From Tetmemena sp. SeJ-2015 (Eukaryota; Ciliophora; Spirotrichea; Sporadotrichida; Oxytrichidae), in assembly GCA_027382625.1 (NCBI GenBank), contig JAJKFJ010021555.1, forward strand, positions 1 through 64,000: a stretch of DNA of 64,000 nucleotides, read 5' to 3'. This document shows, in pieces, positions 8,701-19,035 of this stretch. A model generated the notes under the pieces. The model was not told where the DNA came from and did not search any database. It saw nothing but the letters and a program-made list of their open reading frames with translations. Position 1 is the stretch's first letter. Each line of letters begins with the position of its first letter. Both the position numbers and the translations under genes were made by a program.

Positions 8701-10507
8701 TTTAATCGTTACTGTCTGAACCTTGAGGGCTTTTGATGGGTAGCATCCCATTACTGTCTGTTTTTATATCGTCAGAAAATTTAAATCCACCTGCTCCGAG
8801 ATCTTAATGTTCTTCACTTTCTGCGTTTAACTTAAAGCCAATCTGTTCTCCTCCCTAGTTTTAGCTACTACTACTGCTCAGCATAATTATTCTCAAGAGA
8901 AAAAAATGATTCTCATCATTAGTTTATCTATTTTCTATTTATTTTTATTGCGTCAATATTTTTACAAACTTTTTATTATCTTTAATAGGAATATTTTAAT
9001 CAAGAACAGTTAATAGCCAAAATATTAGCTCATAAGAGAGTCTGTTACAATGTTTTTATCCCTCGCTATAAATATAAATTCTTCATCATACTAATAGAAA
9101 TTCTAATTTCTAGAAGAGATTATATCATTGCAATAGTAAATTAATTTCACTTGCAATTAAATTGAGATAATATTTTTTTCTCAATACTAATTTAAACTTG
9201 ATCACTAAGTTCGAAGAGTAAGTAGTTGTAGTTTGGTAGGAATACTATTTTTTATTTTTTTGCATTTCCATTGAATCATTATCTATTAAGTAAAATTATT
9301 TATTGATGGAGATTTATTTGAGAGAGAGAGAAAATTGTTAAATTTTCTATTAATTTTCCTAAAATTGTATATGCTAAATATTGGATAGCAATTATTATAG
9401 CCATCTTATTAGAGTTAGAGTACGTAATTTCTATTTATTCAAAAATACAGAGAGAAAAAATCCTATAAAACAAAAATACTAATGTATTTTATTCCTTCTT
9501 AAGTTTTATTACCATAAATTTTGTGAAAATAAAGTCACTCAATTATAATTAATGTGAGAACGAAAAGGCCGATTAATTATGCAATTAGTCAAAAAATTAA
9601 ATTCATCATTTTAAGAATTTTTTTTTAATTTAATCTAGCAATAAAAATCTCACTGCTAGAAGGGGTTCCTATAAAATCATTTTTTGCCTCTATGTCGAGA
9701 TTGATCTGATTCTGTTTATAATTTCTGTCTCAACTGAATGGACGGAACCGTTAGAGCTATAATAAGCAAAATCTCCTCATAATATCCTAACTTTAATGAA
9801 TGTTGAGGTCTCTGTGAATCACTTGAGATTTGTGCAGATAGTTCAGTTAAATGACAAGTTGTATATAACAATCCACAGATATGATATTTCAGTAGTTCTC
9901 GAAGAAGTCTTCTAGCTCTCAATTCTTTGGATAATTTTATTTCCTCTTACTTATTGAGTAGGGAGATGTCGAACTTGCATCACTTTTCCATAAGCAAATT
10001 ACCTTAAAATTAAAACAACCAGCTTCTTGTTCTTTGAATAAGTCTCAGGTAGGATAATCAAATTAAAAGAATCAATTTAAGATCTTAAATTAATTTAATA
10101 CAATGTAAATTTATTCCATACTCAACAGAGAGCTCTTCATCATCGAAAACATGTTTTATAATTCACTTGAGGTTCAGTGCCTGGATACTTTTCCAATAGG
10201 TCCTGCCTTACTAATGATTTTTGGAAGCTCTTGATGTACTTAATTGCATTTTCTTATTTAATAAATTCCAAATCCTCACTGCTATGCATCACAAATAAAT
10301 TAATTTGTTCCTATAACTTCAAAGATCTTGGACAGTTAGTCATTCTTTTACATAATGTAGAATCATTTTTTAATCTGTCGAAAACAGTTGCGTAATTTTC
10401 CCTCATCATTAAAATAAAGTGTTAAACTTAAGATAATTTATATTTAATCATGCTGAGTAGTTCTGCGAAAATACAACCTACTGACCACACGTCGATTGCA
10501 GAGGTGT
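5606..10507 (-). CDS. Scrambled CMGC/MAPK-like protein kinase gene (at least 20 MDSs)
   Basis: Ser/Thr kinase reconstructed from segments in three clusters: A 5606-6502, B 7987-8884, C 9803-10507. Reading order is B1-C2-A3-C4-B5-C6-A7-B8-C9-A10-B11-A12-B13-A14(inverted)-C15-A16-C17-A18-C19-A20. Each junction is supported by a repeated pointer of 5-14 bases, listed with the segments below. The joined frame gives, in order: an acidic/Ser-rich N-tail (MLSSSSSQNQGG), Gly loop LGSGAYGKV, Lys strand FAAKRFEEVF, RARRLLRELTILKSVKHPC, hinge LYLILEPCN, catalytic loop VIHRDLKPANIL, HVVTRWYRAPEV, DVWSVGCIFAEL, LFPGNSCFPLSP, QLSKIFEVIGT, LLYKMLEFNPAKRIG, ending DYSPL and TGA at 5606. Unresolved: the frame slips one base where the DFG motif should lie (segments 10/11, about 8150), and short breaks remain inside segment 8 (about 8305-8313) and segment 17 (about 10285-10312). 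No TxY was recognised. The 6740-7830 gene lies between clusters A and B. Confidence 0.9.
5798..5823 (-). other. Kinase MDS 18 (26 bases)
   Basis: The smallest segment, from AGAGCTTCC (5815-5823) to AAGGCAG (5798-5804). Adds FPRRQRQ between IKS and DLLEKYPG, as expected for MAPK-like kinases. Confidence 0.85.
5865..5983 (-). other. Kinase MDS 16
   Basis: From TTTTCGACAGAT (5972-5983) to AAGAATGACTAA (5865-5876). Encodes DRQPLFPGNSCFPLSPGAAK...ANDQLKND. Confidence 0.9.
6033..6061 (-). other. Kinase MDS 12
   Basis: 29 bases, from ATTTAAACAGC (6051-6061) to GGAGCCCA (6033-6040). Encodes TAASSGAH. Confidence 0.82.
6100..6159 (-). other. Kinase MDS 10
   Basis: From AGAGACCTCAA (6149-6159) to AAATATGCGAT (6100-6110). 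Encodes RDLKPANILINDDCTIQICD; the final Asp should be the Asp of DFG. Confidence 0.9.
6178..6222 (-). other. Kinase MDS 7
   Basis: From CGAGAACT (6215-6222) to CTGCTTGAAT (6178-6187). Encodes RELTILKSVKHPCLN, the alpha-C helix region. Only 11 bases (6223-6233) separate it from MDS 3. Confidence 0.9.
6234..6265 (-). other. Kinase MDS 3
   Basis: 32 bases, from AAGAAGCTGG (6256-6265) to GCTTATGGAAAAGT (6234-6247). Encodes the Gly loop KKLGSGAYGKV. Confidence 0.9.
6438..6502 (+). other. Kinase MDS 14, inverted
   Basis: The only segment on the plus strand. From AACAT (6438-6442) to ACACCTCT (6495-6502). Encodes HVVTRWYRAPEVILLQDAYT, the P+1 loop and APE motif. Its 5-base entry pointer is the shortest in the gene; the exit pointer is 8 bases. 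Confidence 0.88.
6740..7830 (-). CDS. Hypothetical Q-rich protein nested in the kinase locus
   Basis: Not recognised. Coding blocks on the minus strand, separated by AT-rich inserts: NDSQVNLLENNANQ (about 7805-7765), QEEAKIQEASQQPSEGQ (about 7735-7665), AMLIKNEAAEQIKIGEQTG (about 7400-7330), TKTKGVRFNENSDQKKDENN (about 7125-7060), VGFDELITKQDISDLSCDMD (about 7005-6945) and LGEVEQNPQSIKRIDLEQFK (about 6865-6805). IES 7732-7760 has pointer TAGCAA and the next insert has ATAAC. Polar, low complexity, no membrane segment. Start codon not identified, so 5' end approximate; a 12-base repeat TTTGTGATATCA near 6690 and 6740 may bound a last IES. It lies wholly between kinase clusters A and B, so it is an independent gene inside a scrambled one. 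Confidence 0.6.
7987..8034 (-). other. Kinase MDS 13
   Basis: From GGAGCCCA (8027-8034) to AACAT (7987-7991). Encodes HKKDHDSNAQINQH, directly before VVTRWYRAPE. Confidence 0.82.
8064..8165 (-). other. Kinase MDS 11
   Basis: From AAATATGCGAT (8155-8165) to ATTTAAACAGC (8064-8074). Encodes the activation-segment insert ARSIKGVFDKGADF...FETEEEDIQT. A one-base frame offset and no visible FGL at its 5' end; a further tiny segment may be missing. Confidence 0.75.
8215..8399 (-). other. Kinase MDS 8
   Basis: From CTGCTTGAAT (8390-8399) to ACTGAACTA (8215-8223). Encodes WVIEPRDFNNFNDLYLILEP, then KLLKSSKHLQEV...DILCGLNY. A short break with an in-frame TGA at about 8305-8313 shows another IES or a missing segment here. 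Confidence 0.85.
8449..8508 (-). other. Kinase MDS 5
   Basis: From CCTACTCAAT (8499-8508) to AAAGAATTGAGA (8449-8460). Encodes STFAAKRFEEVFTKELR; the Lys of AAKR is the likely ATP-binding lysine. Confidence 0.9.
8539..8884 (-). other. Kinase MDS 1 (start codon)
   Basis: Begins at ATG 8884-8882 and ends with pointer TATCCTACCTGAGA (8539-8552), which recurs at 10043-10056. Contains a conventional IES at 8681-8710 with pointer AACGAT, whose removal joins SDSND to SENEKGGG. Confidence 0.88.
8885..9802. other. AT-rich spacer between kinase clusters B and C
   Basis: No coding blocks found in about 900 bases. Contains a short (GA)n run near 9320. It acts in effect as eliminated DNA inside the kinase locus. 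Confidence 0.55.
9803..9847 (-). other. Kinase MDS 9
   Basis: From ACTGAACTA (9839-9847) to AGAGACCTCAA (9803-9813). Encodes YLHKSQVIHRDL, start of the catalytic loop. Confidence 0.9.
9894..9928 (-). other. Kinase MDS 6
   Basis: From AAAGAATTGAGA (9917-9928) to CGAGAACT (9894-9901). Encodes ELRARRLLREL. Confidence 0.88.
9953..9995 (-). other. Kinase MDS 4
   Basis: From GCTTATGGAAAAGT (9982-9995) to CCTACTCAAT (9953-9962). Encodes MQVRHLPTQ after the Gly loop. Confidence 0.88.
10019..10056 (-). other. Kinase MDS 2
   Basis: 38 bases, from pointer TATCCTACCTGAGA to pointer AAGAAGCTGG (10019-10028). Encodes ILPETYSKNKKL, leading into the Gly loop. Confidence 0.88.
10166..10209 (-). other. Kinase MDS 19
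   Basis: From AAGGCAG (10203-10209) to CTCAAG (10166-10171). Encodes RQDLLEKYPGTEPQ. Confidence 0.87.
10223..10347 (-). other. Kinase MDS 17
   Basis: From AAGAATGACTAA (10336-10347) to AGAGCTTCC (10223-10231). Encodes QLSKIFEVIGT then SEDLEFIKQENAIKYIKS; the short insert at about 10285-10312 has no clear pointer. Confidence 0.87.
10373..10507 (-). other. Kinase MDS 15
   Basis: From ACACCTCT (10500-10507) to TTTTCGACAGAT (10373-10384). Encodes SAIDVWSVGCIFAELLSM and RENYATVFDR with a conventional IES at 10410-10451 (pointer ATGAT). Confidence 0.9.
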
Positions 10508-10643
10508 TTATAAATTTCACCATTTGTGTAAAATTTATGAAAGTAAAAAGATTTCTTATTGCTATTAGAATATTATTTGATATTGTTAGATAATAATAAT
10601 GTTATCTGCTGATCTTATTTACATATGAAGAGATATTCTTATC

Positions 10644-11873
10644 TCAGTTTATAAAGGTTCCTATGCAATTAGTTGTCTAAATTTGGTCAAAATACTTTAA
10701 TCCACGCTCTTTCTGAATATTTGTTCATACTGCTTCAGTTTAGAGAGCCTGAGCTTGAAATTTGCAAGTGGGCTACAAAGCGTTCGCAACTTTCTAAATG
10801 CTTGAGATACACACGCTTTTGCATTATTAGGGAGCTGCTTGCTGCTACGAGTCCCTCAGGTCTTGTAATTTAGCTTCCGAGTTAATGGACTCCAAGGCAA
10901 GAACTTTGAAGCCGTGCATCTTATCGATTTCAATAGGAAGGGCATTTTCTATAGGGCAACCTTCCACTGGAGTGCGATTACCGTCTCTACCCTACCTCAG
11001 ATAAAATTTTAAGAAGAAATGGGAACATAGAAATAATTTAGAAGCAGATTAGAGAGAGCTTCAAGCTATATTTGATTCTATTGAATGAGAAGGTCGTCCC
11101 GAAACTGTCTGATTATCAAGCAAAAGTATATGTCTATTAGGCAGTAGAGAATTATAAGAATCACTCAAATAAATAATGCATTCTAAATAATGGATCACTC
11201 CAGTCAGAGCAGCAGTAGTTATATCGGAGCTGCTAATATCATCGTCATCATCATCGTCATCGTCGTCTTTATACAAACTTCTAGTTTCTGTTAATCGAAT
11301 TTAATAGTGTAATAGAATATATTAGATAAGTAAGTTGGTGCGTTCTTCTTAGAATACCTGTAATTTAATTTGCCGCTTAGGTCCAAGCAATAGCAAATAA
11401 TATCCACTACTGATATCATTAACATTGAAAAGAAAGTCACTATCTTTAAAATGTAGTGCTCTATAAATTAAAATCCTTATAGTGAAGTATTAACGGCGCC
11501 TCCCTAGCTATTCTATCGCCATCCTCATCCTGAAATAGGCCACTGCTCGCGGTAACTTATTTAGAACTATAGCTGGGACTATTGTAAACAGGTATGATCC
11601 CATTGTAATATTTAAAATGAAATATCCACAGTAAAATGAGAAGCCTCTAATTTGACTGTGCAAGACTAACATCAGCAAAGTCAAGATGCCTCCGATTAGA
11701 GCCATCACATCGAGTGATCCTATGACTTGCGATGCTTGAGTTATTTCCATACAAAGGCAGCATTTTATAAAGCGTTTTCTAGGCCTGAACGTGTAAGCAT
11801 TTCCGTTCTCATCTCTCAAATTTTAGTCCAGAGCTTGGTCAATATTCCCCACTTGGTTGATCTGTTGGTTCAT
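10644..11873 (-). CDS. Multi-pass membrane protein, hypothetical
   Basis: Starts MNQQINQVGNIDQALDQN (ATG 11873-11871). A Cys-rich juxtamembrane stretch (RKRFIKCCLCMEI) precedes hydrophobic segments at about 11730-11650 (VMALIGGILTLLMLVL), 11640-11560 (FSFYCGYFILNI..YLFTIVPAIVL), 11440-11385 (FFSMLMISVVDIICYCL) and 11170-11100 (VILIILYCLIDIYFCLII), suggesting four or five helices. An Asp run from a GAC/GAT repeat lies at about 11265-11235. The C-tail is soluble and Gln-rich (AKLQDLRDSQQQAAPQQ). Verified IES pointers: ATTTTAA (about 11464-11490) and GAGTGAT (about 11166-11192). Not recognised; a tetraspanning scaffold is one possibility. End set at the TGA near 10645, 137 bases from kinase MDS 15. 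Confidence 0.65.
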
Positions 11874-11898
11874 TTAAGGCAAGCTTACAACTTGGGCA

Positions 11899-12899
11899 TC
11901 ACTTCATAAATAAATTAAAGCCTGAAATACTTTGAGAACGGTCTTGTAGACCCACCATTATTTCACTGGCTGGTGAAAGAGCTTGATTCAAGACTTACAA
12001 ATTGTCTATCCTTATTGAATCGGCAATTATCATACTTTGTTAGAATCAATCTGATTATACATATTACAATTTCAATCTTTTTATTTGTATTTGTTAGTAG
12101 TTTAAACTTTCTGGCTATCTTGATCGATTATTCAAGTTGTTAATGGAGGAGTTGATAGCTTGGCTCTCATTTTGATTTGACTGCTCTTGCAGATGTGAGT
12201 TTTGCTATAGTCTATACTGTTCTTCAATTGCTGATGGGGATTGAAGCTACTACTATTATTCCATGATCTGCTCTGATTATTAAAGTCAAATTAAAATCTG
12301 CTTCAAATAAAACATTTTCCCAATTTTAAACTTGTAGTTATAATAATTTAATGCTCAAAATTAATATTGAACACTACAACTTTTCTTATTGCTGATCATA
12401 ATATAAATTAAGGTTGAATAGAAGAGAAACTAAAATGCTTATTGAGAGAAATTTGAATTAGCTCTTTCAATAAATTAAATTTTGAATAATAAAATGAAAA
12501 ACTTTAATCGATCGCAAGCCAATCATACCAAATATTTTATGATGAATAAATTTATGAAAATTAGATACTGACTCATTGGATGACGATATTGAAGACTTAT
12601 CACTGCCTTTATAATAGGAAATAGGAAGTATCTCCTCATAAAATAATCGATACCAAAACATCAATATCTCCAAATCCCCCGCACAATTAAGGCTTTCAAG
12701 CTCTTATGTATAATAATTTCCTATTTTCTATGTATATCATAGCTCTGCTAAAAAGAGTTAGTCTAAAAAGATAAGTGAAATAACTGAGGAGTAAAAGAAC
12801 CAAGACCACTAGAATCACAGGAAAGCAAATGCTAAAGTTCAAAATTAATAAGTATAGGCACACCAAAATATAGCTAAGCAAGTAAAGAGGCCAACTCAA
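11899..12899 (-). CDS. Membrane protein with hydrophobic N-terminus, hypothetical
   Basis: Starts MSWPLYLLSYILVCLYLLIL at ATG 12899, giving two strongly hydrophobic stretches within the first 50 residues. Continues ELESLNCAGDLEILMFW, then a Ser-rich piece SDKSSISSSNESVSNFHKF and a Q/N-rich tail NQNESQAINSSINNLNN near 12160. Reading frames change across AT-rich inserts at about 12660, 12440-12310 and 12060, as expected for IESs, but I did not resolve the pointers. The last TGA at 11899-11901 lies 26 bases before the start of the next gene. Function not recognised. Confidence 0.5.
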
Positions 12900-13041
12900 G
12901 TTAATTCTTATAATAAAGTTAAGGACAAACTTTTTGATGATCTTTTTGAAACTATCAGAACAAATGTACTTCAGGATTTAAATTATTTTCTTATTAATCT
13001 TAAAGGACAATCAAAGTAATAGAACCAATTTTAAAAGTTTC

Positions 13042-16000
13042 ATGTTTCAAAGCCAAAGCAAGAATGCCTTTTCAAGTCAGCAAAGAGATCAAAATGTGTC
13101 TGAAACTTACTGGAAAGAAGAAAAGGAGAGAGTTATCAGAAAATACAAAAGAAGAATTGAGGTTATAAAGAATAGGTTTTAGGAAAAATCGGATAAAATT
13201 GCGAAATAACAAGAAAACTTGATTGGTTAACAAAACAGACTTAACGGAATTTAATAAAATGTATTAATTTTAAAACAAATAAAAATTTTGAAGAACTATT
13301 AAAAGAAATTAGAGCTTGAAACTGAAATGCATGCGAAAATATGTGAGGTGAAACTAATCGAATCTCCAGGCTGTATATATTTTTAAAAATATACTTTTGC
13401 TCTTCTTTCCAAATTGCTAAAGAATGGCTTTTTTCTGTGTTACTTGATATGGAAAAATGCTCTCGCTTTGCAAAGATAAAACTTCAGTAGTAGCGAGATC
13501 ACGTCTCTAAATAGAAACTTAGGTTTCAAGATTTTAAGATCATAAAATCTCTTGAAGGACTTATTTAACTCAAGGAGAACTTTAAATTTATATATTTATT
13601 GCTTTTTAATTGAACTTACCATTTTTGAAAATATCCTAAGCATCTAAATAAAAAGCTGTATCAGACGAAATATAGAAACTTATTCTCTCAAAAATCTTTT
13701 GAATCATTTATATTTTTTTTTGTCTTAATATCTAGTAGTAAGTAGGAGAGGACACCTTGAAACTTATTCCCGAAAGTTTAGAACTGCTGAGTGTTTCTCG
13801 TTCCAAGCCTTACATCAAGCAGAGTAATCGATCTAGCATTTTCAAAATAGCAGGTTAGAGCTTGAATAGATCAATCAGTCTCTCTAGCTTCCTTAATCCC
13901 TTAGATAGGTTAGTAGAGTCTAACGATCAAATATTTCACATTAGTCATTCCTAGACAGAAATCTCAAAAGAATTAGATAAGAACTCCAGCATTCAAGTTA
14001 AAAGAATTATAATGCATTTTAAGCAGATTGATGATAATAAATGAGTTCATTTAAATGACTTAGGACCCTTAGTTTTGCTCTCGAGACTTAAGAGTTTTCG
14101 TTTGCTCCAAATAGCTCTAGAAAGTGAAGGAACTGCTTAAATTGGACCCAAAGGTTCAAAAGTAAACTAACATGCACAAGAAACTAATAGAAGAATCACT
14201 TAGTTTAAAGGATATGATGATAGATCAGTAGAGGAAGGAAGATGAAATGCAAAGCGATATGAGTGAGCACATATACAACTTTTAAGAGGGAGTCACATAA
14301 ATCAAGAGAATAAAAGGAACTAATCAACTCAAGATTGTCGATGCATCAGATGGATCCTAAAGTAGATATTATTCATGTATTTTCTATGTACTATTTAAGA
14401 TACTCTATGCTGGATGAATGCTAGATGTCTCTACTTTTTTACAGTTAGCATTATCGAAAGTACTTCAAAGTTGTGAATAGCTAGAGTGCTCAAAATAAAA
14501 ATTCCCAAAAGTAAGAGTGTCTTAACATTAGCAGTGAAATGCTAGACGAAGAAGATGAAGATGATCATATGGGTAAGAATGGAGAGGTTAATGAGTATGA
14601 ATCTGATTTTGAAAGAGATGAGAATCTCCTATCTTCTCGTAGAGAAAAGTTAAGAGGTGATGATCTTGAATAAGCTTTCCTTTCTGACTTTTTTATAATT
14701 GAAGAGCTCTTACTTGTAAATAAAATATTTAGTATCAGCTCTCACCTTTCTCAGTTGTTAAGTCTAAAGAGGATGACATTCTTTAGAAGGAGAGGAAAGT
14801 GAGCAGACTGAGGAAGCTAAGCAGTCTAGAGATAATTTCTCTTATTCTAACTTAAGTCTAGATTAAAAAGGACACATCTCTAATGGAATTAAAAATACAA
14901 TCTAGCCTTCTTTATCTTGTGATTATTTATTCTAAAGAAACTTATCGATGAAGCCAAGTTAAACTTTGAATCAAGATTGGGCTAAAATGGAGCCGATTAA
15001 GATTAAAGTTTCAGTAGGGGATCTCCAGTGGAGAACTTCGAATACTTTATAGTTGAAAAGATTGATAAAAATACTCAACTTCTACTGAAGTAGTACACAG
15101 TCAGAGTAAACTATCCTAATAGTTCCTAGAATGCTCATTTAAAAATCTTTCTTGTTTCTCTTTAACTCTTCAAAAGTCGAACAAATAGCAGATACTATAG
15201 TGCAACTGGCCAAACTGCATGAAAATTTTGAACGAGCAGGAATACCAAAGAAATTTAGAGGCGAGGAGTAGCCACCTTCTAAACTCAGTACAAAATCAAG
15301 GTACTTCATCTAGAAAGAGACCCTAATCTGGAGCTAAGGGTTAAGTTAAGGGGGAACACCTGTAATCGCAAAACCTTAAACTTACTCGGCTAAGCTTTCT
15401 TCTCGAACTGGAAATCAAGGAATCTCCCTACTTTAAAAATAATTTGATATTGATTATGACTCTTTCATTCTTTTTACTTGAGATTTTTCAAAAAGTTTAA
15501 ACTAAGCAAGGAGAAGTCAACTCGTACTTTAATAGGGAATGGCTAGAATCTACAAAATCAGTTTTAAGGACAGTAGTCAAATTCTATAAACACATCGTTG
15601 CAGTAGATAGGATAAGCCACTATTCAAAATTAGAATTAGCTTCAAAGCATAACTACAATACTTACTAGCATGACTGCCCAATCCACTACAAACGCCTCAA
15701 GCTAATTACCTGCCATGAATGATAAACCCTTTTTAAATTTAAGATTATGATGGAAGACCAAGCAACAGCAATATAGGGACTTAAAGGAGAGGAGACTCCT
15801 CGAAAAACATTACTGCAGTAAAATCTTCTTACTTGAATTTCGTGAGCTAGCTCGATTTATGTTTGCTGCATAGAGATTAAGAAATTTTCATAGCTAAGAA
15901 TTTGAACATTGTTTTAGCTCCACAGTAATTTAATTCTCATTCTAATCAATTCTTATAGAGGAATAGTTTGCAATAGCTTTGTTAAGGCTCTTAGAAAGTA

Positions 16001-18914
16001 CTCAGAGTGGAGGTTAGAGCTAAAGAGCTCTCTGGCTTTTGACTTACTCGTAGATACAGGGAAGGGAAACTCCTTACTAGAAAATATCCATAAGATGTTC
16101 AACATCTCTGTCAACCAAAGCAAATTTTGAAATAGTTTAATCCATTCTAACATATTTAAGATTATATGTTAATGCCAAGTATCTAATCCTAACATATTCT
16201 ATCTGATCGAGGTCCTACAGTAGCAACCTTAAACCTTGAACAACTTGGATCACTATTTTAACTGGATTTACAAGTATCTTCAAATGCAAAAGCTTAATAT
16301 ATATTCATATTGAAAGAGTATTGATAATTAGCTGTACTATGTGAAAAATCAGCATATGCTCGAAGCCAATTCTCACTTCTTGCATCAAATCCAAACCTTT
16401 TCAACTAATTTAAGGCAGTCTGTGGAGAATGAAAAATACATCATAAACGAAATGGTGAAGTGGAGCGGCCATATAAATGTCTAGCCTAAGCAATTCCTGA
16501 AGGAAAATTATGGTTAAATTTTGGAAGTACTTAGAAGCAGAGATTTCATTTTCAAGTACACATAATTTCAATTTCTCAATGAGAGAATCAATCAACTAAA
16601 AGCCGCTGCTTATAATCCTTAAAGACATATAAATTTATTAAGTCTTTAATTTTATTGAGAAATAATTTAAAGACAAGGTTAAATACAAAATTCTATGAAT
16701 GGGTAGAGCTAGTTCCCCTCATTAACTACAGTGCCTGAAAACAATTAGGTAGAGTTCCCAAAATTATAATCAGACATAAATTCTCAACTTCTCAAAAAAT
16801 GCCCAGCTTGCTAAGAGTTAGTCAAAATGCATAAATTATGATTTTTTTTTCCAAGCCAAATTAACTTTAGCACTCATTCTCAATTCCAAGCTATAAATGG
16901 AGGAGATAGATCAGCTAAGAACAACTACTAGTCTAATGGTAAATATTATTACTATCTATAATAACTTTTAGTTGTTGAAAAGTTGACCAGTATCTATGGA
17001 GGAGCAATCAAGAAGAGCAATATCAATTTGTAGATAATCATTTCTATATTTTTTACAATGAAGCTGCAACTTCAAATGTAAGGTAAATGATAGAGCAGAA
17101 GATACTTCAGGGATAGCATCAAACTGCGCCAGACTATAATACAGGCAACCCAACTGGCTTTAATAAGCTTTTAAATTAGCTTTAAACAGAGTGGTAACCC
17201 AGCTAACAGCCTGATGTCACGGAAGTATTCGGCAGGCTCAAGAAGGGACTTCTCTCTACTTCCTAACTGCGACAATGTGAGTTAAGTTTTATCAGGAGGC
17301 CAACAAACGAGGTAAATGGGAATCAATCAAAGTGATGTCAAAGCTAATCAAAGCATCAAAGTTAATCATTACATATTCTTTTCATAAGATTAAATTTATC
17401 TTAATAACCAACTTACATTCAGCCATTCTCTAATGAGTACACTATGAACAATCAATTGTAAATTTAAGAAGTTAACTTCAAATAATTATTTAATCTGCCA
17501 TCGTAGAGCAAGCCTGCCTTCATTGAGTACAGCCACACTTAAAAGTTTGGAGAGGCTGCTGCTGCTGACAGACAAACTAGCTTCAATCCGAATCTATCTT
17601 TACAGAGTAGTGCAAACACCACAAGCAATGACATTAAGATAAAGAAGCAAGGTTCATCTATCATCACCAGATAAAAAACTCTAGGTGCAAGCAACTACCA
17701 GAACTCTCCTATGTCGAGAAGCTTGTACAAGATTGGCTTATTATTGCGTCATTTGATTAATTAAAAGTTAGCTTTGGGGAAAAAGCAGCTTAGAAAAAAG
17801 TAAAGCCTGAGGATAACTTGGCAGCTTAGGAACAGATACCACAAGAAATGAGTAATGGAATTAAAGTAGAGCATAAGTAAAGAGCTAGCAGTGCCTATAA
17901 GCAAAGATAAGATCCAATTGCTAACATTATGACGAGCACCCACGCTATCCTTCCTTAATCTCAAAATATGTCTTTTATTTTAAATAATCTATAATCTAAC
18001 TTCTAAGCTTCAAATGCAAACTTAATGAGGCCAAATTCTTCTACATCTTAGCCCTTTCTTCCTCAAACTTAAAACTAGTTCTAGGCCCAAATGAATCACC
18101 AAAATTCTATTGGCTATGGAGGCATTTACCCTTAGAACTAGATTTAGAATTTTTCAAACATTCCTTAGAGTGCAATTAATCCTCCTCCTCACGCTTTATA
18201 TTTATTGCTTTTGTCTCTTAACTACAATAAGAGTATAATGTAACAATTCCTATTCAAATGACCGGCATCAATCAACAATAGCAACTCAACTAGTAGTAAA
18301 TTATCAATCAAAATGTCATAGCTTATTCTAATTAACAGCAGAACCCACAAAGAAATTAAAGTGCTCACTCAGTATACTCCACTAGTAAATTCAATTGCAG
18401 TAGATATACAATACTAAACTACCGAAGTGATATTTAGCATTTAATGAATGACTATTTAAAGCCCTTATTAGCCAATTTCAACCAGCACAATAAAATAGCT
18501 AATCAATTCAGCAACATCAAGCTATCGCTAATCCCAACATGATGAGTAGTACACAACAGAATTACTACATCTGAAAGCCTTCTACTTTCATAACTAAGCA
18601 GCGCCAACAAGATCGATAAAATGCAATAGTCATGATATAAATTAAAGTATTTTATTATGGCTCAAATATTTATAATGACTTATTCAAATGCAATTCCAGT
18701 TCCCAACAGGATAGCTAGTGCAAACTTGGACAAGGATAAGAAAAAGTAACAAGCTGCAATAATGGGAGGCACATTTTATGCTGGAAACAATGGAGAAAGA
18801 AGTATCATGAGCGGAAAGAAGAACAAAAAGTAGAATAGAGACTCTTATTATTTATCTTATTTTGACGTTAGTGAAAGAAAGTAAGCCAAACTGAATAATT
18901 TCGTGAAGATGTGA
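13042..18914 (+). CDS. Long Q/N-rich, coiled-coil coding tract (one or more genes)
   Basis: Starts MFQSQSKNAFSSQQRDQ with a charged coiled coil (YWKEEKERVIRKYKRRIEV). Further open blocks on the same strand: LIPESLELLSVSRSKPYIKQ (about 13760), KVKELLKLDPKVQKQTNMHK (about 14120), an acidic block MLDEEDEDDHMGKNGE (about 14540), KVEQIADTIVQLAKLHENFE (about 15175), SFVKALRKYSEWRLELKSSL (about 15985), NQHMLEANSHFLHQIQTFST (about 16350), NQEEQYQFVDNHFYIFYNEA (about 17005) and Q/N-rich DNA-to-end with GGTFYAGNNGERSIMSGKKN (about 18750). Last stop TGA 18912-18914. Inserts between blocks are AT-rich and frame-shifting, consistent with many IESs. Whether this is one giant protein or two to three adjacent genes cannot be settled from sequence alone. 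A weak resemblance of the 15985 block to gamma-tubulin complex proteins is not enough to name it. Confidence 0.55.
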
Positions 18915-19035
18915 ATTAGATTTTAAAACTTCAATAATGTTTAAAAAATCAGTATCTATATGCTTAACTACTTCGGAATATTTCTTTAAGAATATACTTA
19001 TATAGTCTCAAATATTTATAGTCATATCTTTCTCT

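Noticed and set aside
15985..16150. Gamma-tubulin complex subunit
   Set aside because: The block SFVKALRKYSEWRLELKSS vaguely resembles the GCP family, but the following sequence lacks the conserved GCP motifs.
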